From the NCBI GenBank assembly GCA_050084515.1, contig CM114274.1:20708001-20772000 (forward strand): a stretch of DNA of 64,000 nucleotides, written 5' to 3'. This DNA comes from Blasia pusilla. Its lineage: Eukaryota > Marchantiophyta > Marchantiopsida > Blasiales. Of the stretch, positions 34,054 through 45,438 are shown one piece after another. The number at the start of each line of letters is the position of its first letter. Within the stretch, counting starts at the first letter, position 1. The position numbers and the translations under genes are program-made. Below the pieces are notes generated by a model. The model saw only the letters and a list, made by a program, of their open reading frames with translations, searched no databases and was not told the origin of the DNA.

Positions 34054-34280
34054 AGAGGTGCGATAAGAGGAGAGGAAGAGAGGAAGAGAGGAGAGAAGAG
34101 AGAGGAAACTTCCTTCAACCGAAATAGAGACTTTTTTTTTAAGAGAGTTTCCGTTGGGTTGAAGAGAGGAAAAATTTTGTGTGAATTTTTTTGCACTTTT
34201 TTGTTCAGTTATTAAGCAGTCCCACAGTTTTTTTTTTTCCTCTTCCATATTTTGGCAACCCCTCTGAGTCCGACGTGTTG
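34054..34280. repeat. Left terminal region of MULE copy B
   Basis: GA-rich terminus, then GTTTCCGTTGGGTTGAAGAG, poly-T runs and one degenerate palindrome (CAACCCCTCTGAGTCCGACG). Matching ends occur at 48524 and 49350, defining the family's left terminus near AGGTGCGATAAG. Confidence 0.75.
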
Positions 34281-34459
34281 CAAATTGCACAAAATTTAGA
34301 AAACTGAAAAATCAGTGGAATCATAAGTGTGGAACCAATCACTTTTTCCATCCAAGGTCTGGAAAAAATCTATAATTTGCCCCGGGCTGAATAGAGTTCA
34401 AGGTCAAAGTGAAGGTTGAGGAAAAATAAAAGTACAGTCTAAAACCTCATTTTGCATCC

Positions 34460-37400
34460 TCAAAGTGGTTTGTTTAAAATACTTTGCACTTCTTTGAGGG
34501 ACAGAATTGGTTGGTGGATTCCTACTCCTACCTCCGACTCTCTTAAAACTACCAGCAACACATAGTAGATGTGCTTACAAGGGAAATACCTTTTGCCACT
34601 TGTCTCTCTTTGGACAAAGTCATCACATGAACATGTGGGAAAGCAACAGATGTGCACCACATACATCCCTGTGACACTTGAATTTACGGTGTTGTTCCTG
34701 ACCCAATACATCCTTCTTATTCCATTGCCACTCAAGACATCTTTCGTGGCGATGATCTCCATTTTTGCCTCCCGAGCTAATGCAATTCGCTTTGCTCTCT
34801 CCACCGTTGGCCTACACATTCTGTTTCTCTTCACCCCATTTCTAGACTCAAACAAAAATAATGGATTGAGATCATCCACCTTCTCCGGGTACATGTTGAC
34901 ATCAATCTTGGGTTGAATACGAAATGCAAAGGTCTATGTAATGCGAACATGCTCCAAACTTCCCCCGTCTACCAGTCTGAAACCGGCACTTGTAAGATTG
35001 TCCACTTCGTCTTGAGTGCAGTTCGTACCTACGGCGATGGGCCAAATCGTGGGGGTATTCCCCGGAGCTCCAATGGCAGCCGGATAAGACTTCCGGAAAG
35101 CGTAAGATTCATTTGGGCAGAAGAAGTACTTCAATTGATCCCCGGTCCTCGTGAAACGATCAAAGGTTTTGAGTCCCCAAAACCCACGCAATGGTCGTCC
35201 AGTCCTTTACAGTTCTTATTTAGGAAAGTGCCGCATGCTCTCCTAATGCCATCAGATTCTGCCCTGCAAGTGGGTCCACGTCCTGGGTTGCTCCAAGATA
35301 TATGCCACTATTTTAGGTTGCAATCCATGTCCATTACCGGAATCCCATATTGTTGAACCACCCCTATGACAGGATGTTGCGAACTTCCAGCAACGGAGGG
35401 CTTTTGAAATAAAACATTCACTGATTTTGGAGAAGTAACTCCATCACCGATTTGGGACGGGTCCGGGGTCCCCGAATATCTAGGCGGCGTAATTTCCTCA
35501 TCCAAATCAATCACCGGATTCATTCCTCGATGCTGCCTCTTCACCTGACTGAAGTCAAGATACTTATCTGGTCTCCACGAGTCTCGCTCGGACTGCTCTA
35601 CCACCATCCAGTATGGGGACGTCTTGAAACCCGCCGCGAATATCCCCACCAATATGTACGTCTTGCTCGAGGGAAGTTCTGCTCGCATGGACTGGTTGAA
35701 GGCTTCCACATACATTTTTTCATCACGAGATCTCACACGGCCATACGACATAGAGCTCGTAGATCGACGGCCCCTTTCCTTTTGTTATGCCTTTTGTGAG
35801 GAAGATATGGGATACTGCAGAGTGTAGCATTGCTCTTGCCTGGTCTTGTTGGCATGCCTCCACAAGTGAAATTCGTTGGCATGCTTGTGACGACCTCCAT
35901 GAGGAATGAACACTTTCTGGTCCACTTATGTTGGGGCAGAGGGCATTTTCATAAACGTTCAATCCCTGCAACGACGGCAATGTTAGAAGGGAACAAAAAT
36001 AACTCAAGAGTCAAAGCAATAAGCGACCTGTCAGAACCAGATGGGTTGCAGGCCCGAGGCATCCCATGAACGACTCTGCGACCCGTCGGGTTGTAACCTT
36101 AAACCCACCTACTGCCAACCGTCGGAACCAGACGGGTTGCAAGGCCGAGGCATCCCATGAACGACTCTGTGACCCATCGGGTCCCGACGGGTTGCACACT
36201 CGGGTTGCACCAAAAATCTGGATGCAACCCGTCAGTTTCCATCGGGTTGCACACTCGGGCAACTCGTCGCATCCGACAACTTGCTAGGTTTCTTCGGTTT
36301 GAAATCCATATAGTTCCCACGCTTCTCATCCTGAGCTATAACTTTAAAAACAATTCTCAGCGTGAGCTTGACAAGACAAAATAGTGAACTCACCTGCCGC
36401 ATAAAGTTTCCCCATTGTCTCATACGTACAATCCACCAACTCAACCAAGAGCACAACTCTTTGTACTTCCCCTCAATCGCATGCTTCCTCCACCACCCAT
36501 GAAGTTCTTCCTGGCATTCCATGGCCTGCTTCAAGGTTTTGCTGTCCTTGCAACGTTGGAGTAGAGTGACATGCTCTGTCCTCTTATTCTCCTTGATGCA
36601 AGATTTGGTGTACCGGGTCACAGACTATTGCCAATGGAAAGCATCCGACCTTTCCCTCTCCGGTTGAACCTCTCCACCCCAGAACACTTCCCGGATAGCA
36701 ATCCACCCAGGTTGTGCATTGTTTGCCATGAACCCATAAATTTCCGGAGGTGGCCTTTTGTTTTCCTTCACCACCTCCAATAAGAGTAAGCAACACATCT
36801 TCAAACTGCCAACGTCTTCTACCTTTACTTCACAGACAAATATAGTTTTGAGTCCCTTCTCCACATGGTCATAAACGTGAGCATCCATCGTCAACCATCC
36901 ATTCAACACTCTATAGCAAATATCAAAGCTTACCCAGATGCCGTAAAGATGTTCCCCTTCCCTCATTCGATCTATAAGATCGAGGCCACTCGACGGACCT
37001 GTCGTTGACATTTTGAAGACATTGGCCCTGGATCCCTCGCCTCCTTGGCCCATGAATTGCCATCTTTGAATGAATGGAAATCTGGAGTTGGCCTTGATTA
37101 TGGCGATGGCATCCATTTCGGCAGTCTTTCCATCCAGAACTCGTATTTGACGCAGCAAATTCCGGAAGCATTCAGGATCAGCGAGAAATGTGAGATTTTC
37201 CCAGAGTTGTTTCTCCTTAACCGCCGTGATCTCGCCTTGTCCAGGGATTCCAGGCAATTGTTCACAAATTTGTGATGCCGTTGTGAGCTTGATCACTCCG
37301 GGCTTTGAACTTGGAGAGTTTCTGTAGACCTCGGCTACTTTCTTCGCCACATCCTCCTTGATGTGTCTTTGAATTGCATCGGTCACAGGATGAGTGTGGG

Positions 37401-38406
37401 AGCCAACATGTCTTGCCCGGCCTTGTGTACTCGGCGTGGAGCCCAAGTCATGGACAATGAAAAATATGTATGCGAGGACACGCTCCAACGCAGAAGGCGA
37501 TGCCTGACAATGAGGACATCGATGGCCTCCTGGCGGTATGGTGGCACCGACCTCGTATGGAGTTTATGCATTCTTGGGAGGGAATTGCGACGTATTGACT
37601 CGCCTGTTGCGCTCTAGATACGGGCATGCTAGACTTCTACACTCCAAGGCTCCCACGCATTGGCGGCGGGAGACAATCCAAGGACCATCTGGAATTGAAG
37701 CACTAGTCCGTTGAAGCCTGCACATCGATGACAATCAGACTTTCTGTCCATACCCTTCAGGCTTCCTCCATCCTTCTTTTGAGCAGGAGCAGCAAGTGGA
37801 GGCAACTCAAAAATGCAATTACCATCGTACGTGGGTGGCAGCTCGTCGACAAGAATGTGCTTGAAAATTTTCAAGGCAAGAGACGAAAGCAAACTATTGC
37901 CTGATACTCGCAAGAGGAACGAGTAGGCGGACAGAGGGCCCGATTGGTGTCCGACAGATCCATTGAGGTTGATAACATCCGGAATTCTCTTCAGGAAGAA
38001 CAACATTGTTACAAGCGTGCGAAGTTGGAGTCGAAGCCGGATCTGCAGAGCTTGGAGTTGCAAACGTAGAGCTCGGAGCACTAGGAAATTCTAGACCGTC
38101 TACTTGGGAAACAGACAAATTCAGGGGCAGGCCGTAAACTCTGTATTGACCATTTGCTATAGGTAGGAGATTCCATACTTTACGGTCTCAGGTCACTGGC
38201 TGGACCGTCTCACCTATTATGTCTTCCGTACTGTCCACCCTAACATCTTTGGATACAAAGATGGTTCCAATTTGGAGAAGAAATGGAACAGACAGAAAAT
38301 TTTCATCCACTGTTATGAAAGACTCATGAGCTTGGGGTCGAATGATTTCTGATTGAGGAATGGCCGCCAGATCACTGCCACAAGTGAGCTTAACATAATT
38401 ATCCAT
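34460..38406 (-). pseudogene. Mutator-like SWIM transposase, copy 2
   Basis: The most complete copy. It starts at the ATG at 38406 (MDNYVKLTCGSDLAAIPQSE). Exon 1 runs to 36394 and carries the cysteine clusters, HVGSHTHPVTDAIQRHIKED and the catalytic core (SFDICYRVL, GFMANNAQPGW, FHW). The second Asp appears as Asn (FMANNAQ against FMVDNAQ in copy 3). Exon 2 has NISGPESVHSSWR and ends in a SWIM zinc finger at 34460-34894: CSCDDF...RYFPCKHIYYVLL, the CxC...CxH pattern of MULE transposases. The intron donor GTGAG is intact, but the acceptor reads AT where copy 1 has AG. Several frameshifts occur (near 36620, 37490, 38080, 35300). Confidence 0.85.
35975..36393 (-). repeat. Transposase intron of copy 2 with palindromes
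   Basis: Six or more palindromes between 36020 and 36290 with half-sites such as GACCCGTCGGG and CAACCCGTCAG. The filler AGGCATCCCATGAACGACTC recurs three times in about 130 bp and also occurs in copy 4 (63405). Confidence 0.8.
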
Positions 38407-38791
38407 TCCCAGAAATTTCGTACAGGAGGAGGGTGAGAATGAGAAAGAGAATGAGAATGAGAATTTTTAATTTATAGTGAATAGGAAAATAGATACTCCT
38501 GACAGATTTTTACTGACAAGATGAATTCGGTAGGTGACATTGTCTGACACAATGGATCCAATTCTGTAACAACACATTCAATTCTGGTGCAATATGTTAC
38601 CCGATTTGGGAAGCAGAGGGTTGCGAAGCACACTTCATTTTGTTGGAACCCGTCGGAGTCCTGGTAACTCAAAAATTACCACAAGCTAACCGAAGCCTCC
38701 AACCCGTCGGCTTCGGACAGGTTGCACGCTTCTGCCAAACATGGTTGAAGCGACCAACCCGTCGCTCTCCAACGAGTTGCTCGGATACCGC

Positions 38792-40072
38792 TGTCGTGAC
38801 CAGAGTCTTTCTTCGAGCAAGGGCGGGCCTTCTAGCTGCGGTAGATGCGGTCGATGCAAGGTGAACTCTCTAATAAGTTCTCCTTTTTCAATACAAAATT
38901 ATGATATACACTCTCCATTCTCTCACAATAGGTATCACAAATGGAAGTGCCGAGGCGATCACTTCTTCGTAACATCGGAGCCCAAAATTCCTAACTATAA
39001 AATCCCTATAAACTATTTTACACTTGTACACGAGGAAGATAGCACAACTAGTGTTAAACCCTACTTGAGCAGGCCTATTGACATCCATGGATCGCTATAT
39101 AAGGACATACAAAGTACAATCCCGTGTCCTTCCATATGTGACAATAGGAAGAATCACCGGAGTTGGAGATTGCATGACCTAGTTCATGAACGCCTCCCCA
39201 AAGTGATAAACTAAATAGCAAGTGAACCAGTGCCTATCTACAAAGAGTACCTTGACATGGTAAGGATTGAGGAAAGGAAAGTCGGGCACAGCTCGTGCTC
39301 CACCCCTATCCATGCTTGACACACATTCTCTACTCTCCTCAAGAATGGGTTTTGGCGGAGTTATTCTCCCAAGAGGGGTAATCCACTCTCACTGGGAAAG
39401 TAACAAGCCAAAACATCCGCTATTTTAGTATGACTAAACTCCTCTACGGTGACAAACCTCTCATCCCCACACACACACACACACACACCACATTCTAGAA
39501 ACCTCTCGAAGAATAGACCATGATCAAGTTACTCTCCCAAGAGGGGTGATCCACTCTCATTGGAAGAGCAAGCAATCCCAAAGCCATACACTCAAAAGAG
39601 ACAAGAGAGACTCAAAATGTGGAATAGAAGGTGATGAACCCTTGAAGGTCCCTCCTCTTTATATACTCACAAGGGATCCACAAGAGTACGAAATAGAGCT
39701 TATCTTATCTTGTGCCACATGGCTTCCTCTCAAGGCTTAGCCAATCACATTTTGACACAAGTAGATTTCCTCTTATCTCTTCCAAAATATCCTCTTTTAC
39801 CTACTTGATATTTTCCAAATTACCCCAACTAACCTAGCCACCAACCAAGACTACTTTTGATTTTCATTAAAGCAACTACTTTACTTTTATAAAGTCATCT
39901 TTTATTTATTACCTCCTTTTCCTAAAGTTGGGCCCGCATAAAAGAGGCACCATAAAGAGGTTTAAACATAAGAATCTCCTTTTTCTAAGCCAATTTACTT
40001 AATACTAATGAAACTCTATCTAACACTTAATGACGAAGGAGTTTACACACTGGTTGATTTTACTATACGACA
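38792..40072. mobile_element. Solo LTR in the promoter region of MULE copy B
   Basis: Begins TGTCGTGACC and ends ATACGACA, similar to Gypsy LTR termini in this window. It is flanked by CCGC on both sides (possibly ACCGC, sharing the terminal A). Palindrome-rich promoter sequence stops and resumes at the two edges. It contains a CA microsatellite at about 39468-39488 and a paired GATCCACTCTCA phrase near 39380 and 39547. Orientation was not settled. Confidence 0.65.
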
Positions 40073-40560
40073 CCGCTCCTTCTTGCCCGAAGATGCCGGA
40101 GGCGTGCAAACCGTCTGTTCCCGACAAGTTTCGCGGGTGCCGCACCTATTTGCCCAAAGACGGCAAGGCGTGCAATCCGTCGCCCTCCAACGGGTTGCGC
40201 AAGGGCCTCGCCTTGTGGTGCTTATATGAAGTGTGCAACCTGTCGGACTCCGACGACTTGCGCAGGAAGCCTGCGTTCTTAACCCTTGACGAGGGAAGTG
40301 TGCAACCCAACGGTCTCCGACGGATTGCCTGGGTACGTTCCCGTCCCAAACACGGCGGAGTCGCGCAACATGTCGGTCTCCGACGGGTTGCGCAGGTACC
40401 TCGCGTTCTGGTCCGAAGACAACGGAGGGCGCCTCGGCCGTCGGTCTCAACGGGTTGCTTCGCGACGCGTGGCGGCGTACGCATCGATGGCGGAGGCGCG
40501 CCTGTCGGACTCCGGCGGGTTGCCATTTTTCACCTCCAGACTTCCGTAACCTCCGGCACG
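40073..40560. repeat. Promoter palindromes of MULE copy B
   Basis: About nine palindromes at roughly 55-60 bp spacing, with half-sites CAACCCGTCGG, CAACCTGTCGG and CAATCCGTCG, each followed by GCGCAGG-like filler. They match the 19590-19960 cluster of copy A. Confidence 0.85.
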
Positions 40561-40612
40561 TTGTCGTCGAATGGACGACGGGACCCAACGGTCAGCCCAG
40601 CGGCTAGAAAAG

Positions 40613-40620
40613 TATAAATA
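40613..40620 (+). promoter_or_regulatory. TATA box of the cargo gene, copy B
   Basis: TATAAATA in the same conserved context as copy A (CCCAACGGTCAGCCCA upstream), about 290 bp before the ATG. Confidence 0.65.
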
Positions 40621-40903
40621 GGGTAGAAATCGCTCATTTCCGGTTTCTCATGTCGCAATCTCCATTCCTCACTCTCCCGCGCAGCAGCTGATCAGATACC
40701 AAGGGGCGTTTCACACGGCGAGTCATCGCAAGTCGAAACGAGGGAACGAGAGTGAGACGGTTCGACCGAACGAGAGCGAGACCGTTCGACTAAACGATCG
40801 CGAGACGATTCGAGCTACCCATCAAGGAGACTCATCTCGACATCAGCAAGGCGACTGATCAAGGGATTCATCGTGGACATAGGTGGAGGCATTTCCGGAA
40901 AAA

Positions 40904-41533
40904 ATGACGAGGAAAAAATCATAAGCCAACAAGTCTGGGAGCTTCACTCCGAAGTCCATTAGGACTCCTGCGTCCGCATCTCCAGGGCCTCGTTCGGCAA
41001 ATGAAATTAGGCAGCAGGAAATCGAGGAGCGGGAAAGGGAAGCGGAGATGCACAACCAGGAGCTTCTTGCAAGACGTGTTCAAGAGGCGCTTGATAAACA
41101 AAACGCAGAGGCTAAGACGTCGCAGGCCTTGAAGAAAAGGATCGTAATTTAAAAAGAGAAAAGAAGCGTCACGGGCGCGTCGGTGAGGAGAGCAGAATTG
41201 GCTAAAGCGAGGAGGGAAAAAGCGATAGCCATTGATGATAGCCCTGCCCGTCCAACCAAAAGTGTTGAGATGCGGGAAATGTCCCCGATGAAGTTCGGGG
41301 ACACAATCAACATAGTGGAAACGCCAGAAGTTCAAATCACGGACGACGAGGTCATGAGGACCGCCAGCGTGGAGATGGTGGACATTGCCGAAGAAGCCGG
41401 AGAGCAGTCATTCTCGTCTCCAAGCCCGGCGGAAGACATCGACCTCTATCGGATCGACAAGTTCCCAGTCGATTTGCCTGCTTTTGTCTCAGACAAGTTG
41501 GCTGGTCAAGAAACCGACCCAATTTTCGAGCGG
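40904..41533 (+). pseudogene. Cargo gene copy B, exon 1: coiled coil
   Basis: Parallel to copy A exon 1: a Lys/Glu/Arg-rich helix (EIEERERE...) and a Glu-rich linker ending DPIFERV. It has a stop at codon 7 and a short frame disturbance near 41145-41165. The intron 41534-41623 has GT...CAG ends. Confidence 0.65.
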
Positions 41534-41623
41534 GTAAGAGAGGATCTGGGTTTTTTGAATTATGTGAATTGCAATTCATTGGGAATTCAGTGTAGCTTAT
41601 TGATCTTGTCCCGGTTTTGACAG

Positions 41624-42096
41624 GTGGTAAAGCAGATGGCACTCATGGAGGGCCACAACGCCCCGAGGATTCCACTTTGCCGATTGCGGACAATGGAATA
41701 CGTCCGCTAAATTCAGTCCGACGAGGACATCGCGAAGCTTAAACAATCGGCGGCGACAACATCCTACGTCGACAACTTTCCTCCCTTCTATGTTCAGCCT
41801 TACGACGAGCATGGAACCCAAGCTCTGGTTACGGAGGAGGACTTGAAAAAGCTCGACATATTCTGGAGGATGAGAGACCAGGATTTCATAAGGCAAGTAG
41901 AGGGCACGGAATTCAGCTGGATGAGGAATCTGCATTTCTTCATCTGGGATGGAAATCACATGTTCATGGCGTGGACCAAGTTTGCGGAGGAGCGGCCCAA
42001 GTCCTTGGAGGCACATTTTTGCGTGAAGGCAGTGATCCTTCACCCATTCCCTCATCACATGGCGACGGTGGAGATGGCAATGCATGCCATGAACAC
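41624..42096 (+). pseudogene. Cargo gene copy B, exon 2: ParB-like segment
   Basis: Shows the undisturbed junction VVKQMALMEGHNAPRIPL, where copy A has the Gypsy element. The ParB-like box at 41948-41962 is DGNHM; Arg is lost. The rest (FSWMRNLHFFIWDGNH, LEAHFCVKAVILHPFPHH) is well conserved between copies, which suggests the protein was under selection before decay. Confidence 0.6.
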
Positions 42097-42844
42097 GTGA
42101 GTATCTTCTTACTGGGTCGGGACGGTTATTGGGATGCTTTTATACTTACGCAACTCGTCGAAATCCGACGAGTTGCTCGATTGATGAATGGGTTAGGTTT
42201 TTTCTTGCCGAAAGCAGCTCGTCGGACTCCCACGAGTTGCTCGACTTGACGCTTTTTCAAGATGTTTTTTGAAGAATGCAACTCGTCGGACTCCGACGAG
42301 TTGTTCGATTGACCACAGATTTAATTAGTTTTTAGCCCAAAGCAAACCGTCGGAGTCCGACGGGTTGCTCGACTCGCCGCCTTTTTAGGATGTTTTTTGA
42401 AGAATGCAACTCGTCGGACTCCGACGAGTTGTTCGACTGACCGCAGGTTTAGTATGTTTTTTGCCCAAAGCAACCCCGTTGGAGTCCGACGGGTTGCTTG
42501 ACTCGAAACTTTTTTTGGCCGAAATCAACTCTTCAGAGTCCGACGGGTTGCATTCGGAAGTTGGTTCCCCAATTTCGCGTCAAATTGCAAGTTTCCATTC
42601 AATTGCGCAACCTGTCGGACTCCGACGGGTTGCTATGTTCACGTTAGTATGTTGGTTGCACAACCCGTGGAGTCCGACGGGTTGAAACCAGGCATTAGCA
42701 AATCTGGATGCAATCCGTCGGACTCGACGGGTTGCATCATTAAGCTCGTTCTAGAATCCGACCTTGAGTCGTGGCGACCCGTGAGTCCGGCGGGTTGCGA
42801 GAACCCATGTAATTTCCTGGCGGGTTGAGTTTGGATGTGCGGGA
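42097..42844 (+). repeat. Intron with 64-bp palindrome minisatellite, copy B
   Basis: Units begin at 42150, 42214, 42278, 42342, 42406 and 42470, exactly 64 bp apart, then at 42525. The palindrome arms alternate between the CTCGTCGG/CCGACGAG and CCCGTCGG/CCGACGGG forms, and both arms of a unit usually change together. Degenerate palindromes continue to 42800. Confidence 0.92.
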
Positions 42845-44863
42845 TTGTATCGGAGGGGAATGTCACACACCACTGGATCAGGATGCGATCGGGTGAGGAA
42901 GGTGCTTACGACGCACCCGGAGAGTCTGAGGGGTTCTTGGCGTGCCCTTGTCAATCAGATGCTTGCAAAGGGTGCTCAGATAAAAAAGAAAACTTGGGCA
43001 AATAAGTTTATTTCCCAAGATGCACCAGTAACCATCCTTTTGCTGGTCGAAGATACAGGCGCGAAGAAGAGCGCGCATTGATTGGCCGAGCATAGGGAGA
43101 AAGTATCTGCGTCTGAGCGCGCGGAAATTCATCAAGCTGCGAGATCTGCGACAGAACGAAATACACGGCGAGCAAGATGCAATAATACATCAAGCATTCT
43201 CAACCCCGAACTTGGTCCGGAGTTCTACAAGGAGCCGAAGGCGATTATCAGCGCGGCCGAAAAGGGATGAAGATCCGCAAGGTCGGATTGGGGAGAAAGT
43301 GTCCCTGGATCGCGTGCATCGGTTTGCGTTGTCCGGCATAAGCGAGTTTAGGAGGATCCGACTGATGAAAATCAGTCTTGAGGGCACAGAGGCCTAGAAG
43401 AGGGCGGCACACCATCCTCCGGGTGTGTCCGATCCGATGATCTCCCCAGCTACGCGAATGGTCGTTCGGGGCGCGTTGCGGGTTATCGGGAAGTCCATCT
43501 TTGGGTGATGCAAGCGAGCTCAAAAGATTAGAGCCCATCCCGGATGAAGCAAACCTGGAAAGTTTTGGAGATTTCGAGGTTTGGCTTGACGACATCCGGG
43601 ACAAGCCAACCAAAAACCCAAGATTCAAGACAATGTTCAAGGTTTGCGTCCTCCCTCAGGCAGAGCTTGATGAAGAAGTAGAGGGAACAAACGGGATCAA
43701 GCAAAGAAGAAGCGAGATCTCTGAGGAGCAGGACGGCCGATTTTGTTCGAGTAAAAAGCGCCCAACGGATGGTCTTGGTACCTCGTCGTCCCTTTGTAAG
43801 AATGCGATCGTGGGGAAATTTACCCGCAGCCTTGAAATTGTGGGCTTCGCCGCCGGATGCAAAGACATTCTCCATGTACGACATGGAGATGGGGCAGCAC
43901 ATGTCCGATTGGGAGGTGGAGAATTGCCCCATTTTGCTTGACTTCAATGACCCTGAAGACATCACCGATAAGGATTTACGAGTGCTTTATGATGCAATGG
44001 CCTCAAGACAAGACGACATCCCCAATTTTGTGCAGCGTGAAGACTTCGGAGGAGGAGATGTGGAAGAGCAAGCCCACGAGACAATTGAGTTGGCTTCCAA
44101 GGTCTGCACAGCCAAAGACAAATCCATAGCGGGTCTCAAAGGCAAGGCGAGGGGAGGGAAAAATTCCGAGGCCGAGTCTTCCCAAAGAGAGGCTGAAGAT
44201 TCAAGGCCAGAGGCGGAATCGTCCGGGTGAGCGGGGAGAGAGGGTCGGACCAGGTCCTCGGCAAAAAAAACCCCACCAGAGTCTGAGGTCATAGAGACCC
44301 CAACAAGCCGTCCGCAGACTCGGGAGAAGCGGAAGCGAGAGGTGCTAGGGTTGTCCCAAGGAGAATACAGTCCATCATCCTTGGGAAGACACAGACAAAC
44401 AACGACCCGGACAAGCGTCCTTCTTCAGTTCACTCCTTTATTGGATGAGCTGAAGAGCTTCATTTCTCAAGCGTCGACACCAGCCATCGATAAATTGACA
44501 AGGCTGGGACGGAAGCTCCAACGAAACGGGCACGCTGCCTGGACGGTGAATGGAGTGGTCGAAGAGGTTGCGGTGGATCTCTTGATCGCTGATCTGCCCT
44601 CGGGGTTGCGACTTTGGGGCGAGAATCTGTCGGACAAGGTGCCTGAGTGGAATGTGCCGCTCTCTTATGACCAAATTGCGCTATTGTTCTCCTTCGCAGA
44701 CGCCTATCTGAGTGACAGGGGCTGCTTCTTGGTGTTGATTGAAGGGAGCGAGGACGAGCTCTTCAACCTCCAGTGCGTCAAGAGGTCGATAAAGTGGAGG
44801 ACGGCGCAATCGTGGATCATAAAAAATGAGTACCCACTCCGATCCGCGACGAGTCAGATTCGG
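42845..44863 (+). pseudogene. Cargo gene copy B, exon 3: middle region and motif-IV-like segment
   Basis: Ends with the best preserved stretch: VDLLIADLPSGLRLW (DLPSG at 44591-44605), VPLSYDQIALLFSFADAYL and DRGCFLVL. Earlier parts are broken into several frames. A Lys/Glu/Ser-rich linker lies at 44130-44340. In beta-class methyltransferases the catalytic motif IV comes before the cofactor motif, as here. The motif differs from the usual D/S/N-P-P-Y/W/F. Confidence 0.5.
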
Positions 44864-45438
44864 ATAAGGCTCAATTCCTGTAGTATAATCTCAATTATAT
44901 TTTAATGATGTGTATAATGAGTGTTTATCTCCGTTGAGTGAGTATAATGAGTGTCAATCTCCGTTTTTTTTGTCCTTGAGCAACCCGTCGGAAGGCGACG
45001 GGTTGCTGGCTTAGAGTAGCCCATGCTCGGCTGAGAGCAACCCGTCGGTTTCCGACGGGTTGCATCTTTCCCACATACACAGAGAAAACCGTGGTATACC
45101 TGCAACCCGTCGGAACCCGACGGGTTGCAGTTGCTTTTGGTTTTTCCCTGTGTTTCCACAAAGCTGCAACCCGTCTGATAGCGACGGGTTGCTCTCAGCC
45201 GAGCATGGGCTGCTCTAGGCCAGCAACCCGTCGCCTTCCGACGGGTTGCTCACGGACAAAAACAACGGAGCTCGACCGGTTTTTTTAGTCCCTAACCAAC
45301 CCGTCGGAAGGCGACGGGTTGGTCCGGGACAAAACAACTTGTCGGACTCCGACAGGTTGATCCAAAGTTAGTAATTGAAAAAGTTCTCAAGCCGACTTCT
45401 TTAGTTGCTGACATTGTTTCCAACGTGCTTCTTTACAA
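44864..45438 (+). repeat. Intron 3 of cargo gene copy B with palindromes
   Basis: Eight well-formed palindromes at 44980-45360, for example GCAACCCGTCGG...CGACGGGTTGC with spacer variants AAGG, AACC and TTTC. The fillers CCCATGCTCGGCTGAGAG and its inverse also pair, so larger inverted repeats form (44978-45062 against 45108-45250). Confidence 0.88.

Larger units (their letters stand above)
38407..40903. promoter_or_regulatory. Shared divergent promoter region of MULE copy B, split by a solo LTR
   Basis: Left part 38407-38791: transposase TATA (38470-38476) and palindromes. Right part 40073-40903: palindromes to 40545, TATAAATA at 40613-40620, and a leader of short repeats such as GAACGAGAG and GAGACGATTCGAG. 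The inserted LTR pushes the two promoters about 1.3 kb further apart than in copy A. Confidence 0.6.

Noticed and set aside
39465-39492. CA dinucleotide run
   Set aside because: Ordinary short microsatellite inside a solo LTR.
40043-40588. A 181-residue minus-strand frame and a 195-residue plus-strand frame over the same bases
   Set aside because: Both come from GC-rich palindromic promoter repeats, where stop codons are rare by composition. The translations are repetitive (RRVA..., VGLRRVA...) and mirrored on both strands.
42150-42800. Regularly spaced palindromic repeats as a CRISPR array
   Set aside because: The spacing is regular, but the filler between palindromes is itself repeated, the setting is an intron of a plant transposon, and no cas-like genes are present.
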